Positions 1 to 12,849 of a stretch of DNA of 64,000 nucleotides are shown here, piece by piece. The stretch comes from Choristoneura fumiferana (taxonomy: Eukaryota > Arthropoda > Insecta > Lepidoptera > Tortricidae): contig NC_133500.1 in assembly GCF_025370935.1 (NCBI RefSeq), positions 618,384 through 682,383 on the forward strand, given 5' to 3'. Every line of letters starts with the position of its first letter. Within the stretch, counting starts at the first letter, position 1. A program made the position numbers and the translations under genes. The notes under the pieces were generated by a model that had not been told where the DNA came from, searched no databases, and was given only the letters and a program-made list of their open reading frames with translations.

Positions 1-1527
1 AACAGGCTAGTTGCTAAATAAATAAAACTTCGAGGTATTCCTAACGTAATCATGGACTTACCTAACTATTAGTTATAATATTCACAAGAACGAAGGTCCA
101 AAAGAATAAGTTTTTGAATAATTTATTGAATCAGGCGTGACTCATATCAATGAATGAACTACGAGTATAAGCAATTACCGACCTTGCAATATCTACATCT
201 ATGCAACAAATGTGTGTTCATGCAGCTCCTACAACTCGACCCTGTGAGAACACACACAAATCATACGAACCCAACTGATACCACCACCACACTACGCTGA
301 CCCGTTTCGATCTCAACCCAAGTTCATACTCAGAGCAACACAACCGTTCATCAAGCTGCCAGAACAATTGTGGACGATTGTGTTGCTCGGAGGATGAACA
401 ACCGTCTTAACAACCGTCTAAATTCAATTTCGGAAGCCCAAGTTCAGAGTTAACTGGTCGTATGTATAATTATTATTATTATGTTGGCACAATGCGGAGT
501 GATAAAAGACCTCCCCGTCTAGACACCGTCTGTGGCGCGCGCAAGCGCGGTAGCTACCATCTCGATCCCTCGTACCAACCGCACTTAGTGATGTTACAAA
601 AACAACACTGACTCTTTGCCATAAGGTTGGTTTTGAACCAATGTAAAGGCATTAAGATACGAGGTTGACAAATTATGTAAGGTTTTTGAAAAGCGAAATC
701 GAACGCGTAGTGTTTTGTTTGTGCTCCTTTAAAAGAGATTTCTAAGAAGGTTAATACGGCACTTTACAAATAATTAATTAATTTTCATTCATACGGATCA
801 AACATTTGAAACTAAACCACTGATCTGGCACAACGATCGCAGACTCGTTTAATGATACGGCCCTAAAACAGTACTAACAGTAAACAGCCAGCTAGAGAGA
901 CTGCAAAATGAAAACACATGTCAGTACTGCCAATCTAAGCAAGTCACACGTTGGCGCCAAACGGACCGGACTCAACCTTGATCCGTCAATAGACAGTCTA
1001 TCTAGCACAACGGTCGCAGTCTCGAGCTATTCAGCCGCGTTAAGCCGGGATCACACACTCAGTGGATTGTATGATCGTGTGATGCTCGCTTAAAGGCACA
1101 TCGAATTAAGGATTAATACTTAAACGGCAAACAAAATTTAATAAATAACCTACACCAGAGTTCATGATTTTCGTAAATTTTATCTCTGTAGTTATTATTT
1201 CTTATTCCTGAAAGCGTGCTGGTCGAATAGTTTGATCTATGATGATGGTCTCTCAAGCAGAGGATCGTGGGTTTATATCCTGGCACGCATCACAGAGCTT
1301 TTCGAAATCCATGTGCGAAACATTTGAAATTTACTACGAGCTTTACGGTGAAGGAAAACATCGCAAGGAAACATTGGTTTGTAAGAGTGTGTTCCCAATC
1401 CGCACTCAGTCTGCGTGGGATTTAGAGGCCAAGCCCTCTCATTATGAAAGAAGGCCTGTGCCCAGACCAATGGCACGTATAAGGCTGGGACGATGATTAA
1501 TTACTTATACTGCGCTGTAGTGGCTTG
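1..1527. other. Intergenic spacer, no gene recognised
   Basis: Only short open frames occur here (the longest about 85 codons), on both strands, without recognisable motifs, convincing splice sites or codon bias. I see AT-rich unique-looking sequence and a short ATT run near 470. I do not call a gene. Confidence 0.5.
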
Positions 1528-1663
1528 TACATTCACCTGCATTAATATCTGCCACAGCGGAGCGTGCAAAAATATCTGACACGTCCTTCCGGCCCTAGAA
1601 ATAGAGACGTATCAGATATTTATGCACGTTTTGCTGTGTCACATATTGGTGCTGGTGACTGTA
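1528..1663. mobile_element. TA-flanked MITE, family A, copy 1
   Basis: About 136 bp bounded by TACATTCACC on the left and GGTGACTGTA on the right, so the ends are inverted repeats next to TA. Inside are inverted copies of an AATATCTG(A/C)CAC motif around a central CCGGCCCTAGAAATAGAG core. The same structure recurs at 9106, 12520 and 12850, with a half copy near 8840. TA flanks and small size suggest a Tc1/mariner-type non-autonomous element; the superfamily is inference. Confidence 0.75.
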
Positions 1664-1911
1664 CCTACGCAAGTCTTTTTTTTAATATTTAAAAAGTTAT
1701 TTCTGTGTCTGTGGCGTCTATGCTCTACTACTATTTATAATCGTTTATTACTAAAGTTGATAATCGTTTGCATGTCATAAAACAATAATGCCAATAGGCG
1801 CGTCTGTCAACTTGAAAGTTCAACTTTAGCGACATATCATTTGATAGGAACCTGTTTAAAAATTGATAGACCACTTATTTTGCTGATAGTACCTAACTCT
1901 CGTCGTACCTC

Positions 1912-2125
1912 ATCATCAGCCGGAAGACGTCCACTGCTGGACAAAGGCCTCCCCCTTAGAACGCCACAATGAACGACAGCTCGCCACTTGCATCCACCGG
2001 TTTCCCGCTACTCTAACGATGTCGTCAGTCCACCTGGTGGGAGGCCTGCCAACGCTTCGTCTTCCGGTTCGTGGTCGCCACTCGAGGACTTTTCTCCCCC
2101 AACGGTTATCTGTTCTTCGTTCTCG
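1912..2125 (-). mobile_element. RTE-like LINE 3' end fragment
   Basis: Reads CATCATCAGCC then a GACGTCCACTGCTGGAC core, the reverse complement of the 3' end of the LINE at 48885-50835, which ends in GGCCTATGTCCAACAGTGG followed by ATG repeats. A 5'-truncated remnant about 200 bp long; no intact frame. Confidence 0.7.
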
Positions 2126-4379
2126 TCGTACCTACTTCTACGTATTTGTGAATAAATGGTCAAACAGAAACGGAACAGTAGTATCTATTTTTTGATTCCA
2201 CGTTATTACACAAATATTTACCGTAACAAAATAGGTATGGCGTATTTATAAGTCACTGAATCTTTCACTTCACCCCTCGAGGCAGAAAAGGAGGTTAAAT
2301 AACCACTGATGTAGATTTAACTGATGTTTAAAAGCGATAGCTTGCTTTCCGGCATTGCAGGGAAATGAGCTACTTACAATCCTGTGCAATTTCATACAAT
2401 TCTTACACAATCAACCAGTTTCTCGACTATTAAAACACGACTATATGAGTAAAAAGGAAAATTATCATAATTACAAGTAAAACACGCCTATTATTCTTTA
2501 ACCAGCGCTTCGTTCCAAAATTTAATTTCAGCCAATTCACGAGAAAAAGAATACAACTTCTTTTTTTTCCAGCCAGTTAAATTCACTGTTACGTTTTGCA
2601 TGTTGGCCAACCTGATGATTACCATTATTTTACTGATAACCGGATTGTGCATTTTTTACATTGTTAAGTCACACCTCATATTAAAATTAAAGTTTGTATT
2701 AGTCAGCCCGAGTGTGATTAATGGTTCTCCGTCCTCCGTCTCGGGATGCAGCTCAACCATTAATAAGATATAACTTCCTAGAAGTGGAACGTATTTCCTA
2801 TAAAAAAATTCTAGAAACAGAATTAAAATTATACTACAGTCAGGGTTTAAACACAATTCAAGAGATAATTCAAGGCAATTCAGCAAGTCCAGCGAGTACA
2901 CTTTTAAACATTGTTGGGACGCCTTGATCGATGCCCTAGTGTTCAATAATGAACATAAAAGAAATTTATATAAACTACAATTACTGTAAAGAAATAGATT
3001 ATAATTAATTTCACCCATAACTTTGAAATATTAAAAACGTAAACATAGACAAAAATAGGTACCTATTTACTTATAAATTGGCAACATTATTTATCAATGT
3101 GATACAAAACCTGTTGTCTATCTATGCCTTCTTTCTGTATCTCTCTCCGCGGCTTTCCTATAAGCTGGCCATAATTTTTTTATAAGTTATTAAACTAGTT
3201 TTATAATTTAAACCCTTTAATAAAGTTAATTCCAAAAATCTCGCATTGTTTTATTTATACACCCGATACGAGCGTAAACAAGTTTAAGGCTAGCTAGGTA
3301 CTCCTGAGAGTCATACATATTGAAATAAACGGGTCACCCACGTACCTATAAACTCGAGATATGCCCTGTTGCCGGGCACGTTTCAACAGCACGTAGCTCA
3401 TCAAGGACGTTTTAAGAAACTTTGTTTAATAACAATATCCTCTACATCTCTCTCTACTATAATAAACTATACTCTGTTCCAACGGCAGGCGGAAAAACGA
3501 ACATTGATGATGTATATCCTCGTGGGCCCTCGCGTACTTTATGAAGGACCAATTTAACACTATGAATAACTGCCGAATGTACTTTGTAAAGTACAAATTG
3601 TTATTTGAATAAGAATTTGAAGTATGAATTTTCAAATAATGTCCAAAATAAAAAAGCTGGTGAACCACGTATATACCACGCGCCATATAAATCTGCCTAA
3701 AAGTTCATTACTTAATACTCAGTTTTCACGCATTTTTGAGATACATCTTTTATGAGACGTCTTTACGTTACTCCCGGATTGTGTTCGAATCGCTTAACGG
3801 TATAGTGCCTATTCAATTATTGAAATTATTACCTTTATAGTTTTTGTGGTACTAGTCGTGGCAATGAACTTTTAGGTAAAGTTAGGCGGCGGAAGGTATG
3901 CCTTAAGTACTACGTCTGTTAAACAAAGTCAGGGCCCAGGAGGATATATTTTGTCCGATGCACTTGTTTATCATTTGCTCTTAGTACCTACAAACTTTCA
4001 AAGTATTGGCTGTTTGTAGTAACCCAAGACAATAAAACTTGTTAAGTATATCATCATAACACAAGCTTTGCTAAGCTTACTTTGGGACTAGGTCAATTGG
4101 TGTGAATTGTCCCGTGATATTTATTTATTTATTTATCATGTTTTAGAATGACGTTGAGAGATATATGCGAAAGGTTGTCCATAATAGTAAGTTTTTTCGC
4201 CTGCCGTTGGTACAGCAGGTTTTGCAGGTGGTAGGACCTTGTGCAAGGTCCACCCGGATTGCTACCACCATCTTGCTCGCTAATCCTGCCGTGAAGTAGC
4301 AGTGCTTGCACTGTTGTGTTTGCGAGTAAGACAGCCGGTGAAATTACTGGCACTTGAGGTATCCCATCTTAGGCCTCTA
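2126..4379. other. Intergenic spacer, no gene recognised
   Basis: Contains small open frames on opposite strands at 2656-3018 (minus, 120 codons) and 2721-2927 (plus, 68 codons) that overlap each other. Neither shows a family motif or clear exon borders, so I leave both uncalled. The rest is AT-rich. Confidence 0.45.
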
Positions 4380-4495
4380 GGTTGGCAACGCATCTGCAAT
4401 ACCTCTGGTGTTGCAGATGTTTATGGGCAGTGGTGATCTCTTACCATCAGGAGACCCACTTGCTCGTATGCCATCCATTTGAATAAAAAAAACAG
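4380..4495 (+). repeat. Dispersed repeat end (SINE-like), family S
   Basis: A stretch reading ATCTCTTACCATCAGGAGAC followed by CCACTTGCTCGT and ending in an A-run. Near-identical or related copies lie at 9823-9901 (+), 13185-13312 (-), 32610-32745 (-) and 54265-54375 (+). Always ending in A-rich sequence, it behaves like a retroposed element; whether SINE or LINE 3' end is not decided. Confidence 0.65.
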
Positions 4496-6355
4496 ACAAT
4501 AACCTGTCAAAAAGGGTTCTCAATCTGACAGTATTGCTTATACTTTTTTGTGCTCAATGTTCATCAGTACAGTATGTTCGCCAGCTGAAAACTGATTTCG
4601 ATGATTCTCGTTTTTGATCAATAATGAATGATGTTCTAAAGCGGATCCCATAGTGAAAATCTGTTGTTGTTATATTTTCAGTCATATTGGAAATCGATTA
4701 CTGTACCCTCGGCGCGCGAGTCCGACTCAGTCTTCGTTTATCAATTGCTACAACTTTTAATTTTACTTTCAATGTTTTTTTATGTTTGGACAAACAAAAA
4801 TATTTTTACCTAAACATTTGTATATAATTTACTGGCCTTGAACTCGACTTCATCTGCGAATAATTCGATAATTGCTATCCCGCGGGAATCATGAAATTTT
4901 GTGGAATCAAAACTAAGTACCCTATATCACTGTAGTGGTACAGGGTCATATAGGGTATCTGAAACTACTTCCACGCCTAATTTTCACCTATCAGTCCATC
5001 AGTTAAGCATGAAACAGTAGCAAACAAAAGATATAATTATTTTCGCATTTATAAATTAGTATGGATTGTAGTGGAGTTTCCGCATTATCATAATTGAGAC
5101 AAGGATAGTCATTATACATACTTAATATAGAGACATAATAGTGTTCATTATGCTATAAAGCAGTAAGTAGTACATACCTAACTATATATATCTCATCTGA
5201 GATATGCACCGGCACTTTGAGTAGTCTGACGGAAATATTTAGAATGGTTTGATGTTATTTAATAATAAGCGTAGACGGTATGTTTCACGTGTTGCCATTT
5301 AATTTCTCATATTTATAAATACTTTTCAAACCTTATAAGGATTTTTGCGAACAACTGTCGCAAACATCGTGCCACATAAATCGCAATTTATTTAAGCTCT
5401 TTTCAGTTTTTTTAGGAAATCGTTAAAAGATATCGCGATTTGTTGATCATTTAAAATTAATCGATAAGCTTTAATACGCGCCGCAATAAAACCGATTACC
5501 ACGCAATCGAGCTGCAAGTAGGTATGTGTGTCAGGCGGCAGGAGCCCCGGCGCCGGTTGTTGGTGTCAGTGTCAATCTCACCGCCGAAAACTCCTAAACT
5601 AAGCAGGATTAATTTTTCTCAAAATTTTGTTAAAAATGACTCATGCTCGTAAAGTTCGTGTTTATGCTGGATCTAGGCGACATAAAATGACTTTTTATGC
5701 TCTAGTGCACAAAGTATTTTTTATTTATTTAATAAAGCCATAAATTGTATGTATAAGGTACATGCTGATGTTATGCAATACAGATAGTATCAATACAATT
5801 TTACCCAGTGGATGTAGCTAGATACATTTCACTTAATAACTCACAGTTAAAATTATAATATTTAGGGACATAACTCGATAACAATCTTTTTCAGAGCTGA
5901 CAAAATTTTTGTGTGTTTGAGTGACTTAATTTCTACAGGCAATGTTTTATACACCAAGTAAAATCGTCGTAGACCAAGGCAATCAGGTACCATCAGTCTC
6001 AAACAAAAGTTTCTATATATTTTTTTATTTATAGGTATAAAAGTAAAAATTTAAAAATCAATCAAATTAAATCAATAAAACTAAAAATTTATAATTATAT
6101 AGATATGCATGAACACATCGTTCGAGTTTCGTAGTAGCCGTGCAGCAACGAACCACAGAATCTTCGGAAACAAATATCTAAGTAAAAGCTTCGTATTCAA
6201 AACAAGCAAGGCGCACGCGCGATTAATGACAGCTGCGGTTGCGCCAGAGTGGCGCGCTGCAATGCAACACGAGACGCGTGCTGTGGCAATACCCGTGGTT
6301 ACCAAGAAACTTCACTAGCACTGAGACATTAACTTCTTCTTACAACAATCGAGAT
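4496..6355. other. Intergenic spacer, no gene recognised
   Basis: AT-rich sequence. Two overlapping antiparallel frames of about 70 codons occur at 6081-6318; they have no recognisable motif and are probably chance. Confidence 0.45.
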
Positions 6356-6434
6356 CTACAAAAAAATATGTAATAAGTATATAAAAAAGCATGATATATT
6401 TTTAGACATACTTATTACATACTTTTTTTGTAGA
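6356..6434. repeat. Short inverted repeat, about 25-bp arms
   Basis: CTACAAAAAAATATGTAATA on the left is mirrored by TATTACATACTTTTTTTGTAG on the right, with a loop of about 30 bp. It may be a tiny MITE or a cruciform-forming palindrome; no clear target duplication. Confidence 0.6.
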
Positions 6435-6435
6435 A

Positions 6436-7579
6436 AAAAGTCAATTACTACTTTTTTTAATTAGTTTGAAACTATTTTGGTGATGTTGTCATAGTTTTTA
6501 ATCTAGTTTTGCCACACCAATGCTATTTCATAAATGTGATCTGTATGCGTATGTTGAGAACCAGCATTATTTTATTATTATCTGTGGTGAAGTGTTAATC
6601 TGTCAAGAATGAACTCAACTATGACATTTATTGCTGCAAATGTCAGGTTGCGGGTGCAAATCGAATTTCGTAGCATAATCCACGCATAAATTGTGAAAAG
6701 TACAATTTGGACCGTCTATTTACGTCGTAGTTTTTCAAAGTCAAATGAAGGATATTCCTTATTATTCACGCATTGACATCTATGTACATTACATCATAAC
6801 GGCGCACAAAAACAGTTCACAGATATATATTATACCCCTGCAGCAACGAAGTTAATTGTTTAAAACAAAACATTTACAGAACAAATATCTTTTAAGTAGG
6901 TATTATAATTATTATGTTGTAATTAGAATTAAATAACTGCGGGAAACGATTTAGAAAGCATTTATCTCGAAATGGTTTTCCATTTCCCAATTTGAGAAGA
7001 TTCCAGTGCATGTATCATCATCATCTCGACCTTTATACGTCCCACTGCAAGGCAAGTTTCCTTTCAGAATGAGAGTTTAGCCTAGGTTTAGCGTTTGGCC
7101 CTCTCCATAACTCGCTGAGCAACATGAACCTATTTATAAGGCCTAATAATAGTGAAGCACCACGTCTCGGATCCATATGTCATCTCATCACTACTATACT
7201 ACTATGTATAGTGGACTAGAGTGGACTACTTACTAAGAAATATTTAAGTGAAAGGTTAATTAGTTGACGAAGCTGATAAAGGGTCTCATCAACATGTTCG
7301 GGATGCCATGCTGTCTGCTCTGCCCCAGGTTAAGCAACAGATAAGTCGAATCACTATCTCAAACTCAAACTCACAACATTTATTGACATAAAAAAACCTA
7401 CCGTCTACCGTTTAATATTACTAACTTAACCTGTACTCGTACCATCGACTTCGCAAGTGTTAACTATTGGGGCCTAGCAATTGAATTGAAGCAATTTGTT
7501 TCGCAAAAATTCCTCTGGCAATTCCCAAAAATTACATCGTTCGGTTACATAAAAAACCCGCGCTAAATTTCAAGTCGTT
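6436..7579. other. Intergenic spacer with LINE-tail remnant
   Basis: At about 7015-7160 a CATCATCATC run is followed by CGTCCCACTGC, a degraded relative of the tail-linked motif seen at 11744, 29055 and 55035. At 6769-6830 there is a partial copy of the element at 17113-17345 (shared GCATTGACATCTATGTAC). No gene. Confidence 0.5.
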
Positions 7580-7805
7580 AATCCTTTTTTTTTTTTGGAC
7601 TAGGGAAAATCCTTTATGAATGCCACCGGCCCGGGGAGGCCGGTGGGTATGTGGGATTCCCGCCCCAGAAGGAGACGGTGTGCCCACTAAAAACCCCAGG
7701 GTGTTCCTCTTCATCGCCGTTTTGCAGCCAGGCTGTGGAACTCTGCGCATCCATGGCCCGGCAGCACGGCGGTCGTCCGGTGTCACTCGGGGGATGATTG
7801 TAATG
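7580..7805. repeat. GC-rich dispersed retroelement fragment
   Basis: A G+C-rich island in AT-rich surroundings, beginning after a T-run with GGACTAGGGAAAATCC and containing CCACCGGCCCGGGGAGGCCGG. Base composition contrasts sharply with its flanks. It gives open frames on both strands (84 and 71 codons), which I take as side effects of composition. Probably a retroelement remnant; family unknown. Confidence 0.4.
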
Positions 7806-8837
7806 TTGACGAAGAAAGTTTATAAGTGCTGTTAATTTTTCAGTTGTTGTTTTTTAAGTTAAGCTGTTAAGTTTTCCTAATTTTTATAATTTTTTTGAGC
7901 AATTTTCTTAATTTTTTTTCCGTAAGAAAGAACAAAGCAAAATTCAAAGTTCTGCAAAGTTTAAGAAAACTTAAAAAAAAAGATACATTGAATCGGTAAA
8001 GTCGCTTTTAAGTTATGGCGTTACCAAGGGGAACATGGATCGCCTATTGCTCATTGCGGTAGCGCTACTATTAGCTTTATTTGGCGGATAAAAGCGGAAA
8101 AATGTATTTACAAACTTACACATTGAAAGCACATAAAATCAGTTCCTACAGTTTTTTCACCATAACTTGTTATAGGTTTTTTTGAGATCCCAGTTATTTA
8201 ATAACGTGAACACGCAACGTGTAAAAAGTGAACGAAAAAACCTCAATTAACGACCACCTTATAGCTCTATGTAATAGGTCATACTTGTACATTTGATTTG
8301 ATAACGTCCGTTTAGTATTATGTACCGAAACCTAAAAGTAGACTTATTGTAGAGTAGGTGCTTTATAAATATTTCACCGCTGTGCGTGAACACAATGACG
8401 ACCTTTACTAGTTTTATCCGGACATGTCCGGACTTTTGGCCTGTCGCCTTAGCTTAGTCCGGATTAATTACTACATTTAATGATCAAATTCTTTCAGACA
8501 CCACAAAGTGTGCATGGTCAATTCGCAGCTGTTGGAATGACTAACGCTAAAATTCCAGGGTAGCTAGCTTAGCAAAACAATGGTTTTAGTACTATTTACA
8601 TTGTGCGTACACTTATGGAATATTAATGATGTGCAACGGATATTGATTCATCTGTGGGATGTTCGTGGTTTTATATTATACTGTGGCATGTGGTATTATA
8701 TAATAATAATAAAGTGAAGTGAAGTTCACTCAAGCTAATTATGAAAGCAAGATAAAAACAAACTTATCCTCATTCAATAGATCTGTACGACTTTATAATG
8801 GTTTATAAAGATTATAAAGTCGATGGTACGACTCTAT
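7806..8837. other. Intergenic spacer, nothing recognised
   Basis: AT-rich, no sizeable open frame and no repeat I can assign. Confidence 0.45.
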
Positions 8838-8905
8838 AGGGCCGGTAGAACCTTAGATTTTTGCACGCTCCGCTGTGGCAGATATTAATGCAGAAGACCG
8901 TACCT
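8838..8905. mobile_element. MITE family A, half copy
   Basis: Contains GGGCCGGTAGAACC, TTTTTGCACGCTCCGCTGTG and GCAGATATTAATGCAG, matching the right half of family A, without the left half. A deleted copy. Confidence 0.65.
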
Positions 8906-9105
8906 ATCAATATTTAATTAAAATCAATACAGAAAACAAAGAAATTTATTTAGATTTTAACTGTTGAGTTTAATAGCCATCATTATGTTGTGCTGACTTG
9001 TGATATTGGTATGTATCGCTACCGTTACTAAATAGGCCTGGGAAGGTCGGTTCGATGACTCACAAATAATACGTGATTCCGTGACTCCGTGAGGCAGTTG
9101 GTAGA

Positions 9106-9235
9106 TACAGTCACCAGCACCAATATCTGACACAAAGCGTGCATATATCTGATACGACTCTATTTCTAGGGGCGGTAGAACGTGTCAGATATTTTTGCAC
9201 GCTCCGCTGTGGAGATATTAATGCAGATGACTGTA
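9106..9235. mobile_element. TA-flanked MITE, family A, copy 2
   Basis: Begins TACAGTCACCAGCACC and ends GATGACTGTA. Internal AATATCTGACAC and TTTTTGCACGCTCCGC motifs match the other copies, in reverse orientation to 1528-1663. Confidence 0.75.
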
Positions 9236-9822
9236 TAGCCTAAGTTTGGATAGTGAATGTACCTACTGCGTAACCTGCTATGAAACCTTCTCACACTAAA
9301 TAACAAACAATATCCCTGTTGTTACAAAGGAGTCGTAACGATATTCACTGCGAAAAGGTTTCCCAGTGCTGCTGATTTTCCAAATGCTTGGGCTGCAAAG
9401 ATTTATTCTGTGAGTTCGAAGCGGACGTAAGTAGTTAATTTAATAGTTTTCTTTATATATTGCAAACTTTCTTTTTTAAACCGGCACGTTAGGTGTACTT
9501 TACATTACCGTCTCCCTACTAATAAGTAATACTAAACTTGAACACCAACGTGACGTGAATTAAACTTGACGTTATAGCATCAATATTACACGGGATACAA
9601 ATTAATAAAATAGCTTCCTGTCTGGCACTGAACGCAACCGTTCGTCCGGAAGTGCGTTTCGTTTGTTTTTGATATTTTTATGTTGCCGCCTTGTATAATT
9701 ATAAAATAAAAAAAAGAATCATCTCACGACGGACACGTTACTATTTTTATCATAAAGTAAAAGATATTTATTGACAATTATGTTGTTATTTTATTTTCAT
9801 TCAGTAAATATGCATAATTGCA

Positions 9823-9901
9823 GGTGTCTATGGGCGGTGGTGATCTCTTACCATCAGGAGACCCACTTGCTCGTTTGCCATCCAATGGAATAAAAAAAAA
9901 C
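9823..9901 (+). repeat. Dispersed repeat end (SINE-like), family S
   Basis: GGTGATCTCTTACCATCAGG then CCCACTTGCTCGTTTGCC and a terminal A-run. Very close to the copy at 4409-4495. Confidence 0.65.
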
Positions 9902-10209
9902 AGATTCAAGATTTTGCTCTTATAAGAACTCAAAATATAAGTAGAGAAAGGAAATAAACATTTATGTTTTCTTTATACATGTTTAAAGTACATATGTAAT
10001 TACTGTTCAGTTCTGTCTAACAGTTTTAACAGTTTGTACCTAAGGGTATCATCAACTCATCACCGTCGCCATTTTTTTTCCTTCTACTACACATACCTAC
10101 ACGTTTTTGTGTTTTCATAGTTTTAGCACAGATTAAGTAATTAAGTACAAGTAGTTTTAGTAGCTAAATCAAATTACGGTACCTAATAATATAAATGCAA
10201 CGGTTTTTG

Positions 10210-10222
10210 AGTATCTGTGTGT

Positions 10223-10267
<45 letters not shown>
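10210..10267. repeat. (GT)n microsatellite
   Basis: An almost uninterrupted run of GT dinucleotides over about 55 bp, directly next to a dispersed repeat. Confidence 0.9.
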
Positions 10268-10271
<4 letters not shown>

Positions 10272-10520
10272 ATGATTGTTACTCCTTCACGCTAAAACGG
10301 CTAGACTGATTTGGATGAAATTTGGTATGTAGATAGCTGGACATCTGGAATATAAGGTACTTTTTATCTCGATATTCCCACGGGATCGAGATAAAATCTC
10401 AATATCTCATCTGCTGGGTATAGAGTCACGAAATTTGGCACTGTCGTTTACCTTAAAATGCAACGTCAATAAAGATGACGATGTAATTCCCACGGGATTA
10501 TTATAAAATCCCCGAGGATT
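10268..10520 (+). repeat. Dispersed repeat adjoining the GT tract
   Basis: Contains TACTCCTTCACGCTAAAACG, ATGAAATTTGGTATGTAGAT and ATTCCCACGGGAT. A reverse-complement copy lies at 33235-33375 (GTAAAGGAGTAAC, TACATACCAAATTTAATCC, CCCGTGGGAATAT). The combination of a GT-rich start and this body is common in lepidopteran non-autonomous elements, possibly Helitron-related; the class is inference. Confidence 0.55.
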
Positions 10521-10886
10521 TCTCAAGTAAAGCTAATGCCAGCCGCTGAGCAGGTCACTGACGTTTTCGACGGTATTTCACTATAATATGGGCATGCAAG
10601 ATTTTAACACCTCTTGTTTAGTGAACTAAAGCGTTTAAAATCTACACTTCAATTTAACCTTGTACCTGTTAGTACCTGTCTTTTAACATACCGCAAAACG
10701 AGGCTACTTTGCACCAATTTTTGCTCCAAATTTCGTAATCTTAGTTTTATTTTAAAAATTATTATTCTGGGGTATGTTCATATATGTATTTATGTAAAGT
10801 AGATCACCCCTACTATCATGCTGGCTTGCTTAAACTACGTCATAATGTTGTTTTAATATATATATTAAAACTTTAATTTAGGAGCA

Positions 10887-11324
10887 ATGTTACCAGGCGT
10901 TTGGGTAACTATGGTACTGAATTTAATTTCATTCATAATTCATACTAGGAGGCGTTTGGTGTATTTTTACCCCATCATTATCATTGCACTCTGTCTTATC
11001 ACTGTACGGCGTCTGACAGGAAAAGAAAAGAAAATATCGAAGCAAAAATTGAAGTTCAGTTTTGCCACTTTATTGGGAAGTGTATCTGGTACCGGGACTT
11101 CGACCTGCAAGACATTTAAACAAAATACAGAACTGGAGCATAGTTACCCAGTGGGGGGCAAAGTAGCCTCGTATTACGTTAATGGTTATGATAACATACA
11201 GCCTAGTGGCTATATTTTGATAGGTACTCAACATATATGTACCAAGGGCAAAACTAAGAGGGCGAAGGCCTTTTCGTCGAATATTTTTGGTCTAGTAACT
11301 TTTGATCGAATGATTGTTTGGTAA
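10887..11324 (+). other. Unassigned 145-codon open frame
   Basis: The longest frame in the first 16 kb. The predicted peptide starts with a hydrophobic stretch (about residues 5-50) and becomes basic and Ser/Thr-rich. I recognise no domain, and no flanking exon or conserved motif supports it. It could be chance or an old transposon frame. Listed for completeness only. Confidence 0.12.
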
Positions 11325-11743
11325 AATTTTTGTTCAAGTAGGAAATATTTCAGTTTTTTTGCACGGGCTACTCAGATTAAAGATAGATTTGGTTTTTATT
11401 TAAACATTCCAAAGCACTTGTCGTTCTCGACAGCTACTTTATAACAAATTTATAGGCAGAAAAAGACGGCGGTGAATCGCGAATTTGTCCAAATTTGGCG
11501 GATTTGGTATATACAAGTAGTGCTTAATATGGTAGCTCAGTTCCAAACATGGCCAATGCGCCGACAAAGAGCTTCTTTAGTGCATCTAATATTATACGGT
11601 CTCGTGTTGAAAGGACCAAATATAACCGGTTAATCTTGAAGTTGTAAATTAAAAAAACAAAAAAAGTACCTATATACCTGTGTTTTCTGTACTGTGTTGG
11701 TGTGTAATAAGGAGTTATTTCATTGTATTCTATTGTAAAGAAT

Positions 11744-11812
11744 CATCATCATCCCACCAGCCCATACACGTCCCACTGCTGGGCTTAGGCCTCCTCTTTA
11801 TGGGAGGTACCC
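11744..11812. mobile_element. LINE-tail-type motif
   Basis: ATCATCATC followed by CGTCCCACTGCTGGG and GGCCTCCTCTTTATGGGA. Similar stretches at 29055-29090 and 55035-55100. Probably the 3' end of a truncated LINE. Confidence 0.5.
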
Positions 11813-12309
11813 TATAACGCTGCTTTAATAACCTCTCAATGGACTCGCATCGGTTTTTACTAGCGCATTAAAATCAAACCTGCGGGCGTTTGTGCTAAAT
11901 AACAGCATTAAGTTCTCACGTGCGAACTAAATTAGCATCGATTAGTTGCGGGAATGTTCGGCATTTCCTACGGCTACAGTACAACCGAGTTTTAGAACGA
12001 AATAAGATCTAGAATGCATTTCCTTTTTTTTAGGGCACTGCCGTTGGCAGATTAAAACTAGTAGAGACGGACTGTGTTCCAACTGCAACGTAACCACAGT
12101 GTAAGAAAATGTAGTTCTTAGATTGTAAGTTCTTACCCCCTTATTCATAAAACTTAACAAGCCTATGTTAACTAACAAATGCTTTGTTCCTTTCTAACAA
12201 ATACAAATGTCGAAGTGACAGATAAGGAAAAACGAATTTTAGCGGCATTTTAACTAAAATAGGTTTGATTGTCGTTTATCAATTATGGGGTTAGACTTTG
12301 ACGTAACCG

Positions 12310-12478
12310 AGGATTTTCACAGAGGCGAAATATCGCTAGATGGCGTTAGTAGCGTGAGGTCCGTTTGACGTTTGCTCGTGATTGGCTAAATAACTAAATG
12401 AGCCAATCGCAAGCAAACGTCAAACGGACCTCACGATAGTAACGCCATCTAGCGATATTTCGCCTCTGTGAAAACCCT
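12310..12478. mobile_element. Foldback MITE with ~75-bp arms
   Basis: The left arm, GATTTTCACAGAGGCGAAAT and onward through ATCGCTAGATGGCG and GGTCCGTTTGACGTTTGCT, is mirrored almost perfectly by the right arm (AGCAAACGTCAAACGGACC to GCCTCTGTGAAAACC). The loop is about 25 bp. The whole unit could form one hairpin. No certain target duplication. Confidence 0.8.
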
Positions 12479-12519
12479 CATTGCAGCCAGTGTGTAGGTT
12501 GCGAGCAGTCTGCAGTTTG

Positions 12520-12653
12520 TACAGTCACCATCATTAATATCTGTTACAGCGGAGCGTGAAAAAATATCTGACACGTCCTTCCGGCCCTAGAAATAGAGTC
12601 TTATGAGATATTTATGCACGCTTGTTGTGTCAGATATTGGTGCTGGTGACTGT
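12520..12653. mobile_element. TA-flanked MITE, family A, copy 3
   Basis: TACAGTCACC on the left and GGTGACTGTA on the right are perfect inverted repeats. Same internal order as the copy at 1528. Confidence 0.8.
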
Positions 12654-12849
12654 ACCTACCGACTGCAATTACTGCAAAGAACTGCAGTAAAAAATTTAGG
12701 GGCTGTCGGCAGTTGCGGTTACGTTGCAGTTGGAATGCAGTGTGTCTGTACTGGCGCTTAGATCAGCCATGTCAAACATAGGACCTAAGATTTCCTTCCT
12801 ACGGCCCGAGACAATTTTGAAAATAGACAACTTATTCATTAGGGAGAGG

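Noticed and set aside
3788..3800. GTTCGAATC-like tRNA B box
   Set aside because: No matching A box, acceptor stem or cloverleaf could be formed around it.
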